A stretch of 64,000 nucleotides of DNA. It comes from Chitinivorax sp. B. Lineage in GTDB: Bacteria; Pseudomonadota; Gammaproteobacteria; Burkholderiales; SCOH01. Shown in pieces: positions 63,487 through 64,000 of the stretch. The notes beneath the pieces are model-generated. The model saw nothing but the letters and a program-made list of their open reading frames with translations. It had not been told where the DNA came from and ran no database searches. Each line of letters opens with the position of its first letter. The first letter of the stretch is position 1. The stretch is taken from the NCBI RefSeq assembly GCF_005503445.1, contig NZ_SCOH01000024.1, positions 27,250 to 91,249 of the forward strand, read 5' to 3'. The position numbers and the translations under genes were made by a program.

Positions 63487-64000
63487 TCTTTCCATGATTG
63501 GCATGTCGAAACCTGTCATCCCAGCGCTTCTGCCGTTGCCCGTTTCGTGGGCTCGCCCATCCTAGCCATCAACTGGAGGTGATGCCCCCAGGTCCCCACG
63601 ATTCACCGCCTGCAAGCTATCCGAGCCGCTTGGCAAAAGCTGCGCAGGGCGTGGTTGAATTCAGCCCACCTTGGCTGGCTGCCGCCCGACATTGTTCCCT
63701 AAACGATCTGCCCAGACCATGGGATTCCAGCCAGAAATGGAGGCCTGTGACTGGATCATCAGCAAAGTAACGCATCAAATTGGGTGGCGGATTGCAGGTA
63801 GGGGTTGAGTTAGAACGACGGGGAGCGGACTAGGGGATTCGATGATATTACATGCGCATTTGACATGATATAATTGATTAGATTGATTATTCTTTCATGC
63901 CGATCACGTCGGCAATATCTGACCTGTCCCCGCGCTCATCAAAAAAAGCCAGCAAACCCGCTGGGATCCGCCAGGCAAGTTGGCGAGGCGGATAGGGTAG
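63487..64000. other. Gene-free right edge
   Basis: 514 bases with no supported gene. A short open frame inside has no ribosome-binding site and a poor composition. An AT-rich stretch lies near 63850-63895. A reverse-strand terminator is at 63941-63964. Confidence 0.45.
63941..63964 (-). terminator. Probable reverse-strand terminator at the window edge
   Basis: On the reverse strand CCAGC and GCTGG form a stem around GGGTTT, followed by CTTTTTTT. It implies a reverse-strand gene ending just beyond the right edge. Confidence 0.55.

Noticed and set aside
63498..63770. Forward open frame at the right edge
   Set aside because: Pro/Ser/Arg-rich, no ribosome-binding site and no recognisable feature.
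1..64000. CRISPR arrays, prophage genes, integrase/att sites, complete IS elements and replication origins
   Set aside because: None found: no regularly spaced short repeats, no transposase or integrase motifs and no DnaA-box cluster. The tRNA array was checked for an att duplication and the repeats are whole tRNA units.

Overview
The window reads as chromosomal DNA of a Gram-negative betaproteobacterium, most like the Neisseriales/Chromobacteriaceae-Chitinivorax side of the class. This is inferred from gene content and arrangement: an RpfE-type phosphoglycerate-mutase-like gene directly before recJ, DUF2946, LolC/LolD, the tesA/ybbA/ybbP block, GspCDE, an EnvZ/OmpR pair and a tandem glycine riboswitch before gcvTHP. 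There is no phage, plasmid, integrase, full insertion sequence or CRISPR array. Most genes are ordinary core genes.

Layout. (1) 1-5841: a compact accessory block on the + strand with short or overlapping junctions: end of an upstream gene, a cysteine-free carboxymuconolactone-decarboxylase-like protein, a nucleotidyltransferase, an MFS exporter, an unrecognised 181-residue protein, a stand-alone acyl/aminoacyl-adenylating enzyme and a type II thioesterase. It looks like the edge of a small-molecule biosynthetic locus and runs by a 4-base overlap into nadE. (2) 5838-13855: nadE, a flavin reductase, a LysE exporter, an acylase of the AHL/aculeacin type as a lipoprotein, and a sigma-54 activator overlapping an aminotransferase. 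(3) 14157-16666 (-): polysaccharide deacetylase, FemAB-like and GNAT acyltransferases, probably surface-glycan modification. (4) 17371-20778: small membrane and cytosolic proteins, a hydrolase and a GcvR-like ACT protein. (5) 21104-26056 (-): gcvT-gcvH-gcvP under a two-aptamer glycine riboswitch with an unusually long structured linker and a terminator-like hairpin before gcvP. (6) 26171-35841: AI-2E-type permease, recJ, lolC-lolD, gltX, hrcA and a secreted orphan with a good sigma-70 promoter.

(7) 36733-39218: two PstS-like binding proteins in tandem without pstCAB. (8) 39316-44034: tesA divergent from ybbA-ybbP, a cupin and DUF2946. (9) 44154-48065: two PhoD-family Tat lipoproteins in tandem; the second has lost several active-site residues. 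(10) 48175-48808: three tandem tRNA-Val/tRNA-Asp pairs behind one promoter, two of the 229-bp units identical. (11) 49421-53913: gspC-gspD-gspE ending at a terminator. (12) 53981-63486: solitary flhB, a CBS-domain membrane protein, an Xre-RES toxin-antitoxin operon with a third overlapping gene, an EnvZ/OmpR pair divergent from two periplasmic Spy/CpxP-like proteins, and a 505-residue orphan.

Two 144-bp elements with terminal inverted repeats (13885-14028 and 61656-61799), about 86% identical by eye, look like a miniature mobile or dispersed repeat family. The strongest leads are this repeat, the biosynthetic-like block at the left edge, the degenerate PhoD paralogue, the riboswitch linker and the third gene of the Xre-RES operon. 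No claim was tested by database search.
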